NCBI GenBank assembly: GCA_025464445.1
Contig: JAODLY010000009.1
Location: forward strand, 1 to 64,000
Source of the DNA: Rhodoglobus sp.
Lineage (GTDB): Bacteria > Actinomycetota > Actinomycetes > Actinomycetales > Microbacteriaceae
Length of the DNA: 64,000 nt
Direction: 5' to 3'
The position numbers and the translations under genes are program-made. Of the stretch, positions 10,302 through 19,803 are shown one piece after another (within the stretch, counting starts at the first letter, position 1; each line of letters begins with the position of its first letter). The notes below the pieces were generated by a model. That model saw only the letters and a program-made list of their open reading frames with translations. It had not been told where the DNA came from and ran no database searches.

Positions 10302-10808
10302 CTAGTTCTTGAAAACGCGTTCGGTGATGCTCTTCGATCCGCGGCCGATCGCGAGCAGTCCACTCTGCGCGATCTCCTTGATGCCGTAGGGCTCGAGCAC
10401 ACGCAGGAACGCCTGGATCTTGCCCGTGTCGCCGGTGGTCTCGATCACGAGGGCGTCGGTCGCGACATCCACGACTCTCGCCCTGAAGAGGTTCACGGCC
10501 TCGAGCACCTGGGAGCGCGTCGTGTTGTCGACCCGCACCTTGATGAGCAGGTGCTCACGCGTGACGGACTGGTCGGGGTCGAGCTCCACGATCTTGATGA
10601 CGTTGATGAGCTTGTTGAGCTGCTTCGTCACCTGCTCGAGCGGCAGCTCCTCCACGTCGACGACGACGGTGATGCGGGAGAGGCCTTCGATCTCGCTCTT
10701 GCCGACGGCGAGGCTCTCGATGTTGAAACCGCGCCGGGCGAACAGGCCGGCGACGCGGGTCAGCAGGCCGGGTTTGTCCTCGACGAGGAGGGATAGCACG
10801 TGGCTCAT
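10302..10808 (-). CDS. ilvN: Acetolactate synthase small (regulatory) subunit
   Basis: This is the 168-residue regulatory partner of IlvB that confers valine feedback sensitivity. An N-terminal ACT domain opens with HVLSLLVEDKPGLLTRVAGL and FARRGFNIESLAVG, the valine-binding region. The C-terminal domain includes REHLLIKVRVD, FRARVVDV and PYGIKEIAQSG, all typical of the family. Its ATG is 4 bases after the ilvB stop on the minus strand, so it is co-translated with the catalytic subunit. Confidence 0.96.
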   Translation of the reverse strand: MSHVLSLLVEDKPGLLTRVAGLFARRGFNIESLAVGKSEIEGLSRITVVVDVEELPLEQVTKQLNKLINVIKIVELDPDQSVTREHLLIKVRVDNTTRSQVLEAVNLFRARVVDVATDALVIETTGDTGKIQAFLRVLEPYGIKEIAQSGLLAIGRGSKSITERVFKN

Positions 10809-10812
10809 TTCT

Positions 10813-12630
10813 CTACTCCTCTTCCCATTCGGGGGCGTGGTCGCGCGCGTACTGCACGCTGGAATTGCTCAGGCCCTGCGGCACCATCGGCCAGACCATC
10901 GCATCCCGGCTGACGACGAAGTCGATGACGACCGGCCGATCGTTCGTCTCGAGCGCGAGCTTGATCGCAGGGTCGATCTCCTCGGGCTTCGTCACCCGGA
11001 TGGCGAGGCAGCCGTAGGCCTCGCCGAGCTTGACGAAGTCCGGGATCATGCGGGTGCCGTCCCCGGTCTCGAGATCGGTGAACGAGTGCCGACCCTCGTA
11101 GAAGAGTGTCTGCCACTGGCGCACCATCCCGAGCGACGAGTTGTTGATGATCGCGACCTTGATCGGGATGTCGTTGATCGTGCAGGTCGCCAGCTCCTGG
11201 TTGGTCATCTGGAAGCAGCCATCGCCGTCGATCGCCCAGACCACGCGATCCGGGTTGGCGACCTTCGCACCCATGGCTGCGGGAACCCCGTAGCCCATGG
11301 TGCCTGCGCCACCCGAGTTCAGCCATGAGTTCGGGCGCTCGTACTTGATGAACTGGGCTGCCCACATCTGGTGCTGTCCGACGCCGGCCGCATACACGGC
11401 CTCGGGCCCGGTGAGTTCGCCGATGCGCTGGATGATCTGCTGGGGCGAGAGCAGGCCGTCATCCGGCATCGTGAAGCCGAGCGGATACTGCTCACGCAGG
11501 CCGTTCAGCCGCGTCCACCATGCCGTGTAATCGGGCGAGCCATCTTTCTTGGCTGACGCAGACTTGGCAGCGTCGGCAAAGGCGGCCGTGAGGTCGACGA
11601 TGACGTCCTTTGCATCGCCGACGATCGGCACATCCGCCGCGCGGATCTTGCCGATCTCGGCCGGATCGATGTCGACGTGCACGATTTTGGCCAGCGGGGC
11701 GAACTCGCTCGGCTTGCCCGTGACGCGGTCGTCGAACCTGGCACCGAGCGAGATGATCAGGTCGGCTTCCTGCAGCGCGAGCACGGCAGGCACGGAGCCG
11801 TGCATCCCGGGCATCCCCAGGTTCAGCTCATTGGAGTCGGGGAACGCGCCGCGCGCCATGAGCGTGGTCACGATCGGGGCGCCGACTTTCGCCGCGAGTT
11901 CGAGCAGCTCCTTCGACGCGCCGGCACGCACGACACCGCCGCCGACGTAGAACACCGGTCTCTCGGCCTCGACGAGCAGCTGGGCAGCGGCCTGCACCTG
12001 CTTGCCGTGCGCCTTGATCACCGGGCGATAGCCGGGCAGGTCCACTTTGGGCGGCCAGATGAACGGCGCGCTGTTCTGCTGGCAGTCTTTCGTGACGTCC
12101 ACGAGCACGGGCCCGGGGCGGCCGGTCGTCGCGATGTGGTACGCCGCGGCGATGGTCGCGGGGATGTCTTCCGGCCGGGTCACGAGGAAAGAATGCTTCG
12201 TGATCGGCATCGTGATCCCCACGATGTCGACCTCCTGGAAGGCGTCTGTGCCCATCGATGTGGAGAACACCTGGCCGGTGATCACGAGGATCGGCACGGA
12301 GTCCATATGCGCATCGGCGATCGCCGTGACGAGGTTGGTGGCGCCCGGGCCGGAGGTCGCGATGGCTACGCCGATGCGGCCCGAGGATGACGCGTAGCCC
12401 TCCGCCGCGTGGCCGGCACCCTGCTCGTGGCGCACGAGGATGTGACGGATGGTCGTCGAAGCCATGAGTTCGTCGTAGAACGGCATGATCGCGCCACCGG
12501 GAAGGCCGAACACGTCGGTCACGCCGAGGTGTTCGAGCGAACGCAGGATCGCTCCGGAGCCCGTGAGGATCTCCGGCGCTTTCGAGGCGTGGGCCTTCGC
12601 TGTGGGCACGGGGGTCGAATCCGTGGACAT
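10813..12630 (-). CDS. ilvB: Acetolactate synthase large (catalytic) subunit
   Basis: This is a 605-residue TPP enzyme that condenses two pyruvates, or pyruvate and 2-oxobutyrate. [16 protein letters not shown] opens the PYR domain and the catalytic glutamate is in [13 protein letters not shown]. The FAD-binding middle domain follows, and the TPP/Mg2+ motif [14 protein letters not shown] is in the C-terminal third. The first 20 residues form a low-complexity Ser/Thr/Ala leader usual in actinobacterial IlvB. It lies 32 bases downstream of ilvD in the same operon. No leader peptide or T-box is visible upstream of the operon. Confidence 0.97.
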   Translation of the reverse strand: MSTDSTPVPTAKAHASKAPEILTGSGAILRSLEHLGVTDVFGLPGGAIMPFYDELMASTTIRHILVRHEQGAGHAAEGYASSSGRIGVAIATSGPGATNLVTAIADAHMDSVPILVITGQVFSTSMGTDAFQEVDIVGITMPITKHSFLVTRPEDIPATIAAAYHIATTGRPGPVLVDVTKDCQQNSAPFIWPPKVDLPGYRPVIKAHGKQVQAAAQLLVEAERPVFYVGGGVVRAGASKELLELAAKVGAPIVTTLMARGAFPDSNELNLGMPGMHGSVPAVLALQEADLIISLGARFDDRVTGKPSEFAPLAKIVHVDIDPAEIGKIRAADVPIVGDAKDVIVDLTAAFADAAKSASAKKDGSPDYTAWWTRLNGLREQYPLGFTMPDDGLLSPQQIIQRIGELTGPEAVYAAGVGQHQMWAAQFIKYERPNSWLNSGGAGTMGYGVPAAMGAKVANPDRVVWAIDGDGCFQMTNQELATCTINDIPIKVAIINNSSLGMVRQWQTLFYEGRHSFTDLETGDGTRMIPDFVKLGEAYGCLAIRVTKPEEIDPAIKLALETNDRPVVIDFVVSRDAMVWPMVPQGLSNSSVQYARDHAPEWEEE

Positions 12631-12662
12631 GTGTGAATCCTTCAGCTGGATGGTGGGGCGAA

Positions 12663-14357
12663 TCAGCCGGTGACCGCGCCCTCCGCGGCGGAGTGCACGA
12701 GCTTGGAATATTTCGCGAGGACGCCACGGGTGTAGCGCGGTGGGAGGGGAGCCCAGCCGTTGCGGCGAGCTTCCAGCTCTGCGGGGTCGACCAGTAGGTC
12801 GAGCGAGCGAGCTGCGATATCGACCCGTATCAGATCACCATCGCGCACGAAGGCGATTGGACCTGCGTCCACCGCTTCGGGAGCTATGTGGCCGATACAC
12901 AGTCCGGTTGTGCCGCCTGAGAATCGACCGTCGGTCAAGAGTAGTACATCTTTGCCGAGGCCAGCGCCCTTGATGGCGGCGGTGATCGCGAGCATCTCAC
13001 GCATGCCCGGCCCGCCCTTGGGACCTTCGTAGCGGATGACGACGACGGTGCCCGGCTCGATCGTGCCCTCGGTGAGGGCATCCAATGCCGCGCGCTCGCG
13101 CTCGAAGACCCGAGCCGGCCCTTCGAAGACCTTCGCGTCGAAGCCGGCCGTCTTGACCACGGCACCCTCCGGGGCGAATGACCCCTTGAGGATGGTGAGC
13201 CCTCCCGTGGCGTGCACCGGGTTGTCCAGGGTGCGCAGTACCTCCCCGTCGAGTGGCGCCGGGTTCAGCTCGGCCAGGTTCTCCGCCATCGTCTTGCCGG
13301 TGACCGTGAGCGCATCGCCGTGCAGCAGTCCGGCATCCAGCAGGGCTTTCATGAGCACCGGGATGCCGCCCTCGCGGTCGACATCGTTCATCACGTACTT
13401 GCCGAACGGCTTGAGGTCGCCCAGGTGCGGGATCGTGTCACCGATGCGGTTGAAGTCATCGAGGGTGAGCTCGACCTCGGCCTCGTGCGCGATCGCGAGC
13501 AGGTGGAGCACGACGTTCGTGGAGCCGCCGAGCGCCATGGCGACGGCGATCGCGTTCTCGAAGGCGTCTTTGGTGAGGATGTCGCGAACCGTCTGCCCGC
13601 GCTCGAGCATTCCGACGACCGCCTCGCCGGATCGATGTGCGTAGTAGTCCCGGCGACGGTCCGCGGCCGCGGGTGACGCCGAGCCCGGGAGCGACAACCC
13701 GAGCGCTTCGGCGACGCTCGCCATGGTGTTCGCGGTGTACATGCCACCGCAGGCGCCTTCGCCAGGGGCAAAAGCGCACTCGATGCGCTTGGCATCCTCC
13801 AGGCTCATCTTGCCGGCCTTGACCGCGCCGACAGCCTCGAAGGAGTCGATGATCGTGATGTCTTTTTCGGTGCCGTCGCTGAGCTTGACCCAGCCGGGCG
13901 CGATCGAACCCGCATAGAGGAACACGGATGCCAGGTCGAGTCGCGCCGCCGCCATGAGCATGCCGGGGATCGACTTGTCGCAGCCGGCAAGCAGCACGGA
14001 GCCGTCCAGGCGCTCGGCCTGCATGACGACCTCGACGGAGTCGGCGATCACTTCGCGAGACACGAGCGAGAAGTGCATGCCCTCGTGGCCCATCGAGATG
14101 CCGTCGGAGACGGAGATAGTGCCGAACTGCAGCGGGTATCCGCCGCCGCTGTGCACGCCTTCCTTCGCCGCCTGGGCGAGCCGGTCGAGGCTCAGGTTGC
14201 AGGGCGTGATCTCGTTCCACGAGCTCGCGATACCGATCTGGGGCTTGTCCCAGTCCGCATCGCCCATTCCGACGGCACGCAGCATCCCGCGCGAGGTTGT
14301 GGCTTCGATGCCGTCGGTGACGGTGCGCGAGCGGGGCTTTCTGTCTATTTCAGGCAC
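12663..14357 (-). CDS. ilvD: Dihydroxy-acid dehydratase
   Basis: This 564-residue iron-sulfur dehydratase makes 2-oxoisovalerate and 2-oxo-3-methylvalerate. Cluster cysteines are seen in [27 protein letters not shown] and [13 protein letters not shown]. The C-terminal half has [20 protein letters not shown], the family signature. It is the first gene of the ilvDBNC operon. The upstream gap of 84 bases holds a GGTCGAG/CTCGTCGAGACC dyad but no convincing attenuator, so transcription may start close to the gene or continue from the surface-protein gene upstream. Confidence 0.97.
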   Translation of the reverse strand: MPEIDRKPRSRTVTDGIEATTSRGMLRAVGMGDADWDKPQIGIASSWNEITPCNLSLDRLAQAAKEGVHSGGGYPLQFGTISVSDGISMGHEGMHFSLVSREVIADSVEVVMQAERLDGSVLLAGCDKSIPGMLMAAARLDLASVFLYAGSIAPGWVKLSDGTEKDITIIDSFEAVGAVKAGKMSLEDAKRIECAFAPGEGACGGMYTANTMASVAEALGLSLPGSASPAAADRRRDYYAHRSGEAVVGMLERGQTVRDILTKDAFENAIAVAMALGGSTNVVLHLLAIAHEAEVELTLDDFNRIGDTIPHLGDLKPFGKYVMNDVDREGGIPVLMKALLDAGLLHGDALTVTGKTMAENLAELNPAPLDGEVLRTLDNPVHATGGLTILKGSFAPEGAVVKTAGFDAKVFEGPARVFERERAALDALTEGTIEPGTVVVIRYEGPKGGPGMREMLAITAAIKGAGLGKDVLLLTDGRFSGGTTGLCIGHIAPEAVDAGPIAFVRDGDLIRVDIAARSLDLLVDPAELEARRNGWAPLPPRYTRGVLAKYSKLVHSAAEGAVTG

Positions 14358-14378
14358 GAGCTAAAGTCTAGGACTTCC

Positions 14379-14400
14379 GGTGGTCGAGCTCGTCGAGACC
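14379..14400. repeat. Short GGTCGAG/CTCGTCGAGACC dyad element
   Basis: The sequence GGTGGTCGAGCTCG TCGAGACC forms an imperfect palindrome upstream of ilvD. A close relative (GGGTCGAGCCCGTCGAGACC) lies at 26797-26816 between the FadR and SDR genes. It may be a short form of the interspersed element family in this genome. Confidence 0.55.
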
Positions 14401-14441
14401 GGATCTCGCTCCTCTTGACTCCGCCGGTGGCCCCGGCTCGA

Positions 14442-15602
14442 TCACCGGGTTCTCCGGCGGCGCCTGGAGAGGAGCAAAGCCGCCACCCCCAGCAGGAAAA
14501 TCATCCCACCCGAGAGAGCCGGGCCGATTGGATCGGATCCCGTTGCAGCGAGCATCGGGATCCAGTGTGCGTAGAGGGTCCTGTCAGCCGCGATCGCCGT
14601 GCCGAAGTTCCAGGCAGTGCCTCCCGAGCTCGCGGTGTACCACCCACCGAACGAATACCCGGCACGACTCGGGTCGGCCGGAGCGGTCGCCGAGTCTCCC
14701 TCGTCGACGGTCAGGGCCGACACCCCGGAACCGGCGGCGGAGTCGAAGGCCACCACGAACGTCTGCACGTCGTACGCAATGGTCACGGACCCGTCGGCCG
14801 GGTCAGCTGGCGCCTTGAGCGCAGAAGAGATAAGGCCCGGCCCTCCGCTGACGGGGTAACTCGAACCGCCACCGCCACCACCGGCACTCCAATAGATACC
14901 GCCGCCACCACCGCCGTAGTATCCGGCGCCACCACCACCGGCGCCATTGGGGCCTGCACCTCCCTGGTAGAGCGCCCCCGTCGTGCCGGTGATGCCGCCA
15001 GCACCCGCGGTACCGCCCGCGCCCCCCGCCGAAGCCGTACCCGCACCTCCGCCGCCACCGAACCCGAATCGGAAGAAGAGGCCATCGGAACCGGGCTGCC
15101 CGGCGTCGCCACCGTTCGTCGTGAGAGAGAAGCTTGCGCCCCCGCCCGCGCCCGCCACCACGAGCGGGGTGAGGTCCGCCAGGCGCACCCCACTCCAGCC
15201 TCCGCCTCCGCCACCACTGGAAAGGGGATTGGCGGCGCCGCCACCCGGGGTTCCGGCGGACGGGGACTGCCCAGCAGATCCCACCGCAACCGTCAGCGCC
15301 GTTCCCGGCACCACGACGACATCCGCGGTCACGGCGTCGCCACGCCCGCCCGAGGAAGACGGGCCCCCGCCTCCGTTTCCTCCGACTGCCGTGACACGGA
15401 TCGACGTCACGCCGGCCGGCACTGTCCAGGTCGTGAAGCCGGAGGTCACGTCCGCCACCGCGAAGGAGACGGAGCGAGGCACTATTGCGGCCGTGGCCGC
15501 GAGCGGCAGCGAGGCCGCGAAGACAAGGCCAGCAAGCGCGGCAACCGCGAGGGAATTCCTGGCCAGGGTTCTCATGTCACCAATCGCGCGATTGCCGGCC
15601 AA
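14442..15602 (-). CDS. Glycine-rich cell-surface protein with InlB-type repeat and sortase-like tail
   Basis: This 386-residue secreted protein is very rich in Gly, Ala and Ser. An N-terminal signal peptide (MRTLARNSLAVAALAGLVF if started at the second Met) leads to a glycine-rich middle of about 200 residues. One Listeria-Bacteroides (Flg_new/InlB) repeat spans roughly residues 272-345 and ends GGWYTAS, then RTLYAHW. The C terminus is LAATG at 351-355, a hydrophobic stretch, then RRRRRTR, which is a cell-wall sorting layout with a variant motif. It is probably displayed on the wall; the ligand is unknown. It reads in the same direction as ilvD. Confidence 0.75.
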   Translation of the reverse strand: MAGNRAIGDMRTLARNSLAVAALAGLVFAASLPLAATAAIVPRSVSFAVADVTSGFTTWTVPAGVTSIRVTAVGGNGGGGPSSSGGRGDAVTADVVVVPGTALTVAVGSAGQSPSAGTPGGGAANPLSSGGGGGGWSGVRLADLTPLVVAGAGGGASFSLTTNGGDAGQPGSDGLFFRFGFGGGGGAGTASAGGAGGTAGAGGITGTTGALYQGGAGPNGAGGGGAGYYGGGGGGIYWSAGGGGGGSSYPVSGGPGLISSALKAPADPADGSVTIAYDVQTFVVAFDSAAGSGVSALTVDEGDSATAPADPSRAGYSFGGWYTASSGGTAWNFGTAIAADRTLYAHWIPMLAATGSDPIGPALSGGMIFLLGVAALLLSRRRRRTR

Positions 15603-15629
15603 CGACGCGACGACCAGGTAGTGCGAACT

Positions 15630-16445
15630 CTACTGCTCGTGCACATCGCCCTCGCGCAGGTCCGCGAGGAGGGCGATGGCGCGGGCGATCTGCGCCGGGC
15701 CGGGCACGCGGAAGTTCGCGAGCGTTGGGCCGTCGCCGCTTTTGAGGCCTACGTCGTCCGCGGTGAGAGCGGCGAAGGCATCCTCGTCGGTCACATCGTC
15801 TCCCGCATAGAACACCGCGTCGGCCTGGGTGTAGCGCCTGAGGTGCTCGAGCGCCTCACCTTTGGTCGTCGATCGCACGGAGAACTCGAGCACGTTCTTG
15901 CCTTCGCGGATGGTGAGCGCCGCGACCTCGGCAGTGGCCTCGCTGCGGGCGACAAGGTGCGCGACGCGGCTGTTGTGTTCAGTAGCCAGCCTGGTGTGCA
16001 GCGCAAAGCCCGCGGGCTTGGGTTCGAGCCAGACCTGGTCTACGGAGTCCGCGACCTCGCCGAGCACCGTGCTCAGCAGGTCGACCTGGCGCAGTTCGGC
16101 GGTATCGAGCGAGACCTGGGTAGCAGGGGAATCCAGTCGGATCTCGATGCCGTGTGACCCGACGAGCAGTGCGCTGTCCGGGAGATCGGCGACGTGGATG
16201 AGGCTCTTGAGCGCCCGCCCCGAGACGAGTGCCACCCTGGTGTTCGGCATTGACAGCAGGCGGAGCACAGCCTGGCGCGCCTCCGGCAGCGCTCGCGCCT
16301 TCTCCGGGTCATCGACCTCGGGTGCGAGGGTGCCATCGAAGTCGAGCGCGACGAGCAGGCGCTTTGTCCGCGCGAGTTCGCGGAGCGCGCCGATCAGCGG
16401 CTCGGGCAGCTTGGACCAGGGTGGAGCAGGATCAACGTCGACCAT
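15630..16445 (-). CDS. otsB: Trehalose-6-phosphate phosphatase
   Basis: This 271-residue HAD-type phosphatase removes phosphate from trehalose-6-phosphate to give trehalose. Motif I is LDFDGTLAPEVDD with the nucleophile D35 and acid/base D37. VALVSGRALKSL corresponds to motif II, KNVLEFSV and KGEALEHL to the cap and motif III region, and FYAGDDVTDEDAFAAL to motif IV. It starts 3 bases after the otsA stop, forming the otsA-otsB operon for the osmotic and stress protectant trehalose. Confidence 0.94.
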   Translation of the reverse strand: MVDVDPAPPWSKLPEPLIGALRELARTKRLLVALDFDGTLAPEVDDPEKARALPEARQAVLRLLSMPNTRVALVSGRALKSLIHVADLPDSALLVGSHGIEIRLDSPATQVSLDTAELRQVDLLSTVLGEVADSVDQVWLEPKPAGFALHTRLATEHNSRVAHLVARSEATAEVAALTIREGKNVLEFSVRSTTKGEALEHLRRYTQADAVFYAGDDVTDEDAFAALTADDVGLKSGDGPTLANFRVPGPAQIARAIALLADLREGDVHEQ

Positions 16446-16448
16446 GGG

Positions 16449-17954
16449 TCAGTTTGCCCACCTGCGGTCGATTGTCCACTCGAGCTCTTCCGGCAGCGTC
16501 ACGGGCGAGATCCTGTCGTAACGGCCGGCGCGTGCCTGCTCGAGGGTCTGCAGGAAATTGCCCGACCAGCGGACTACATCGTTCTCGAGCACCCGCCTGC
16601 GCAGTGACCGCATGCGCTGGGCGCGCTCTCGTCGCGGCATCGCGATCGCCTGCAGGATCGTCTCCTTGAGCCCGTCGATGTCGTGCGGATTGACAAGCAG
16701 TGCACGTTTGAGCTCATCGGAGGCTCCCGTGAACTCGCTCAGCACGAGCACCCCGTCTTCGTCGAAGCGGCTCGCGACGTATTCCTTGGCGACGAGGTTC
16801 ATGCCATCGCGCAAGGCCGTCACGAGCAGGATGTCCGCCGCGAGGTAGAGCGCGACCATCTCGTCGCGCGGGTAGCCCTGGTGGTGATAGCTGATCGCTG
16901 TGTGGCTCATGGTGCCGAAGTCGCCATTGATGCGACCGACAGTCAGCTCGATCTCGTCGCGCAGGTGCATGTACGCCTCGACCCGCTCACGGCTCGGGCT
17001 CGCGACCTGCACGAGGGTGACGTCTTCGACGTCGACGCTCCCCTCGGCGAGAAGTTCGCCAAACGCCTTGAGGCGGTGGCCGATGCCTTTCGTGTAGTCC
17101 AGCCGGTCGACGCCGAGCATGACCGTGCGCGGATTGCCGAGCCCCGCCCGGATCTCGCGGGCTCGCTCCTGGATGCGTGGCTCGCGGGCGAGTTCCTCGA
17201 AGCTTTTCGCGTCGATGGAGATCGGGAATGCCCGCGCCACAACCCTTCGCGTTGGCTGGCCCTGTACCGCCACCTCGATGGCGGGGTTACGGGTGGTGAA
17301 GCTCGTGAGCCGCCGCACAGCGGTGGAGAAGTTCGCCGCGTCCTGCACCCGCTGAAACCCGATCACGTCGGCGCCGAGCAAACCATTGACGATCTCCGCG
17401 CGCCACGGCAACTGGGAATAGATGCCGTAAGGAGGAAACGGGATGTGGTTGAAGAACCCGATTGTCAGGTCGGGCCTTACCTGCCGCAGCATTTTGGGCA
17501 CGAGCTGGAGCTGGTAGTCCTGCACCCAGACGACCGCGTCTTTCGCGCTGGCGGCCGCTGCGGCATCCGCGAATCGCTGGTTGACGGCGACGTAGCTCTC
17601 CCACCACACGCGATGGTATCCGGGAGGGGCGATCACGTCGTGGTAGAGCGGCCACAGGGTGTCGTTGCTGAAACCCTCGTAGAAGTTCTCGATGTCGTAG
17701 TCGTTGAGCGCGACGGGAACGATGTGGATGCCCTCGTTCTGGAACGGAGGCAGCTCGAGATTTGGCTGACCCGCCCAGCCGACCCAGGCACCGTCGGCTT
17801 CGCGCATCACCGGTTCGAGTGCGGTCACGAGCCCGCCGGGCGATCGAGTCCACGTCGCGCGGCCGTTCGAACCGACGACCCGGTCAACGGGCAGACGGTT
17901 CGATACGACGACGAAATCGTATTCCGTCTTCTCAGCATCCTGCGTCTGGGGCAT
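16449..17954 (-). CDS. otsA: Alpha,alpha-trehalose-phosphate synthase (UDP/GDP/ADP-glucose)
   Basis: This is a 501-residue GT20 enzyme joining a nucleotide-glucose to glucose-6-phosphate. It opens with VVSNRLPVDRV, then SPGGLVTALEPVM, VWVQDYQLQLVP and the donor-binding GVDRLDYTKGIGHRLKAF. DGMNLVAKEYVASR near residue 385 is the classic nucleotide-sugar loop, followed by LSEFTGASDEL. The length suits a stand-alone synthase. The promoter must lie in the 17955-18283 region shared with corA. Confidence 0.96.
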   Translation of the reverse strand: MPQTQDAEKTEYDFVVVSNRLPVDRVVGSNGRATWTRSPGGLVTALEPVMREADGAWVGWAGQPNLELPPFQNEGIHIVPVALNDYDIENFYEGFSNDTLWPLYHDVIAPPGYHRVWWESYVAVNQRFADAAAAASAKDAVVWVQDYQLQLVPKMLRQVRPDLTIGFFNHIPFPPYGIYSQLPWRAEIVNGLLGADVIGFQRVQDAANFSTAVRRLTSFTTRNPAIEVAVQGQPTRRVVARAFPISIDAKSFEELAREPRIQERAREIRAGLGNPRTVMLGVDRLDYTKGIGHRLKAFGELLAEGSVDVEDVTLVQVASPSRERVEAYMHLRDEIELTVGRINGDFGTMSHTAISYHHQGYPRDEMVALYLAADILLVTALRDGMNLVAKEYVASRFDEDGVLVLSEFTGASDELKRALLVNPHDIDGLKETILQAIAMPRRERAQRMRSLRRRVLENDVVRWSGNFLQTLEQARAGRYDRISPVTLPEELEWTIDRRWAN

Positions 17955-18283
17955 TGTGCTTCCACGGTACCAGCGGCTGGCGTTGCTCCCGGCTGCGAGC
18001 CAGACCTTAAGCCGACGTTAACCGGCCGGACCCTGCAACGCCGACGGGGCGTTATGGCGTCGAGATCATGATCACCAACGATCCGACGACGCGGGATGCC
18101 GCGGGCCTCAACGAGCTCGCGGGGCGGTTCGAGTTGCCCATCCTCTCTGTACACGCTCCCGTACTGCTGCTGACGCCGCACGGCCGACCCGCCCACGGCG
18201 CACCCGGAGCGAATCCGCCTGATCTGCTTGCTCGCGGACGTATTCTTGCTCAGCAAGCCGCACAGACAAGAAGGGGCTCGGAC
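17955..18283. other. Divergent intergenic region between otsA and corA
   Basis: About 330 bases lie between the otsA start and the preferred corA start. A small hairpin AACGCC-GACG-GGGCGTT occurs near 18033-18049. The corA frame is open back to an ATG at 18068, so an N-terminal extension of 72 residues is possible, but its composition does not resemble CorA proteins. I see no convincing sigma-70 boxes or a known Mg2+ riboswitch. Confidence 0.5.
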
Positions 18284-19300
18284 GTGCCCATCGTCGACAA
18301 CGCCATCTATCGCGGCGGCGTGCGCTCGGCGCACCCCGTCAGCCTCGAGCAAACGTTCGAGGAGTTGCGCGACAGGGGCGGATTCGCCTGGATCGGCATG
18401 TACCGGCCGACCGAAGAAGAACTGCGTGCAGTCGCCGATGAGTTCAGCCTGCATCCGCTCGCGGTCGAGGATGCCCTCACCGGCCACCAGCGCCCCAAGC
18501 TTGAACGGTATGGGGACGTGCTGTTCATGGTGCTGAGGTCGGCGCGCTACCTCGACGCCCCCGAAGAAGTCGAGTTCGGCGAGGTGCACATGTTCATCGG
18601 TCCCAACTTCGCGATAAGTGTGCGCCACGCGGAGTCCCCGGATCTCGGGCGGGTGCGCAAACGGCTCGAGCAGAATCCAGCGCTCCTCGGCCTCGGCCCG
18701 CAGGCCGTGCTCTACGCCGTGCTCGACGAGGTGGTCGACGAGTACCACCCGGTGATAGTCGGCCTCGAGAACGACATCGACGAGATCGAGGACCAGATAT
18801 TCAAGGGGGATCCAGCGGTATCCCGACGCATCTACAAGCTTGCGAGCGAGGCCATGGCCTTCCAGCGAGCCACTCACCCGCTCATCGAGATACTGGAGTC
18901 GCTGCAGGCCGGGTATGACAAGTACGGGGTGGATGTCGAACTCCAGCGCAACCTGCGCGATGTGCTCGACCACGCAATCGCCACCGTCGCGCGCGCTGAC
19001 TCCTTCCGGGCGTTGCTGCAGAACGCGCTGACGGTGCAATCGACGCTCGTTGCGCAGGCCCAGAACGAGGAGATGCGCAGCATGTCGAAGGTGAGCATCG
19101 AACAGGGCGAGCAGGTGAAGAAGATTTCGGGATGGGCGGCAATCCTGTTCGCGCCGACGCTCATCGCCGGCATCTACGGCATGAACTTCCACTTCATGCC
19201 CGAACTCTCCTGGACGTTCGGTTACCCGTTCGCTATCGGTCTGATGCTCGTTTCCGGTACCGTGCTCTACTTCGTGTTCAAGCGGCGCAATTGGCTCTGA
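18284..19300 (+). CDS. corA: CorA-family magnesium/divalent cation transporter
   Basis: This is a 338-residue protein when started at the GTG at 18284, which is preceded by AGAAGGGG; this matches the usual start of actinobacterial CorA better than the ATG at 18068. The N-terminal cytoplasmic domain includes FAWIGMYRPTEEEL and a long helix with NDIDEIEDQIF. The selectivity motif GMN is at residues 299-301, followed by FHFMPEL and a second TM segment, and the protein ends in a basic tail (KRRNWL). CorA forms a pentameric channel for Mg2+, Co2+ or Ni2+. Confidence 0.93.
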   Translation: MPIVDNAIYRGGVRSAHPVSLEQTFEELRDRGGFAWIGMYRPTEEELRAVADEFSLHPLAVEDALTGHQRPKLERYGDVLFMVLRSARYLDAPEEVEFGEVHMFIGPNFAISVRHAESPDLGRVRKRLEQNPALLGLGPQAVLYAVLDEVVDEYHPVIVGLENDIDEIEDQIFKGDPAVSRRIYKLASEAMAFQRATHPLIEILESLQAGYDKYGVDVELQRNLRDVLDHAIATVARADSFRALLQNALTVQSTLVAQAQNEEMRSMSKVSIEQGEQVKKISGWAAILFAPTLIAGIYGMNFHFMPELSWTFGYPFAIGLMLVSGTVLYFVFKRRNWL

Positions 19301-19419
19301 GCCCTCGCTGGCCCGGCGTGTCGCCGGGAACCGCTCGGCGAGGTCCCCCACACTGGGGACTGAAGTAGTGATTGAGCCTCCGCCGACGGCGGCTCCACGG
19401 CCAGCGAAAGGCGAACGAC

Positions 19420-19797
19420 GTGTCCGAGTCTCCAGACCAGCAACTCGTCTACGACCTCATGCGGGAGCGCCTCATGCAGCTCTTCGGGCCCGGCGGCAGC
19501 TTCAGGGTCACCCTCGGGCGAGCCACCGTCGGGGAGGCGCTTTTCGCCTCTACTGTCGCTGACACTGTCGCCTGGGATGTCGCTTCCGGCGTCGCGGCCA
19601 AACCCGCCGAGACCGCGCGCCACGAGGTGGCCGCAGACCCGCAGGCCGAGCACGAGGCGATTTGGGCGCACGTCGAGGCCGAACTGCTCATTCGTCGTAC
19701 CGGCCCCAACGCCTTCCTCGACGACGTGGACGTCGTCGCAACGCCCGAGGCGGCAGAGCTCGAGCACGCGCACTCCGGTAGCCGCCGCGCGGCGTAG
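19420..19797 (+). CDS. Hypothetical protein
   Basis: This frame gives a 125-residue, acidic, mostly hydrophilic product if started at the GTG at 19420 (GAAAGGCG upstream); an ATG at 19372 in the same frame would add 16 basic residues unlike the rest. I do not recognise the family. The sequence has one helical start (DQQLVYDLMRERLMQLFG), a beta-like segment FRVTLGRATVGEALF, and a C-terminal alanine-glutamate-rich helix. No signal peptide, TM segment or metal motif is visible. It stands alone between corA and the convergent YhgE gene. Confidence 0.6.
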   Translation: MSESPDQQLVYDLMRERLMQLFGPGGSFRVTLGRATVGEALFASTVADTVAWDVASGVAAKPAETARHEVAADPQAEHEAIWAHVEAELLIRRTGPNAFLDDVDVVATPEAAELEHAHSGSRRAA

Positions 19798-19803
19798 TCC
19801 CCG

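Noticed and set aside
14358-14441. A leader peptide or T-box ahead of the ilv operon
   Set aside because: The gap is only 84 bases and has no branched-chain codon run, tRNA-pairing element or terminator/antiterminator pair.
14073-16157. A 694-codon open frame on the plus strand across ilvD, the surface protein and otsB
   Set aside because: It lies antisense to three well-supported genes and has the Arg/Pro/Gly-rich composition typical of shadow frames in high-GC DNA.
17825-19351. A 508-codon minus-strand frame opposite corA
   Set aside because: It lies antisense to clear CorA motifs, with no ribosome site and no recognisable domain.
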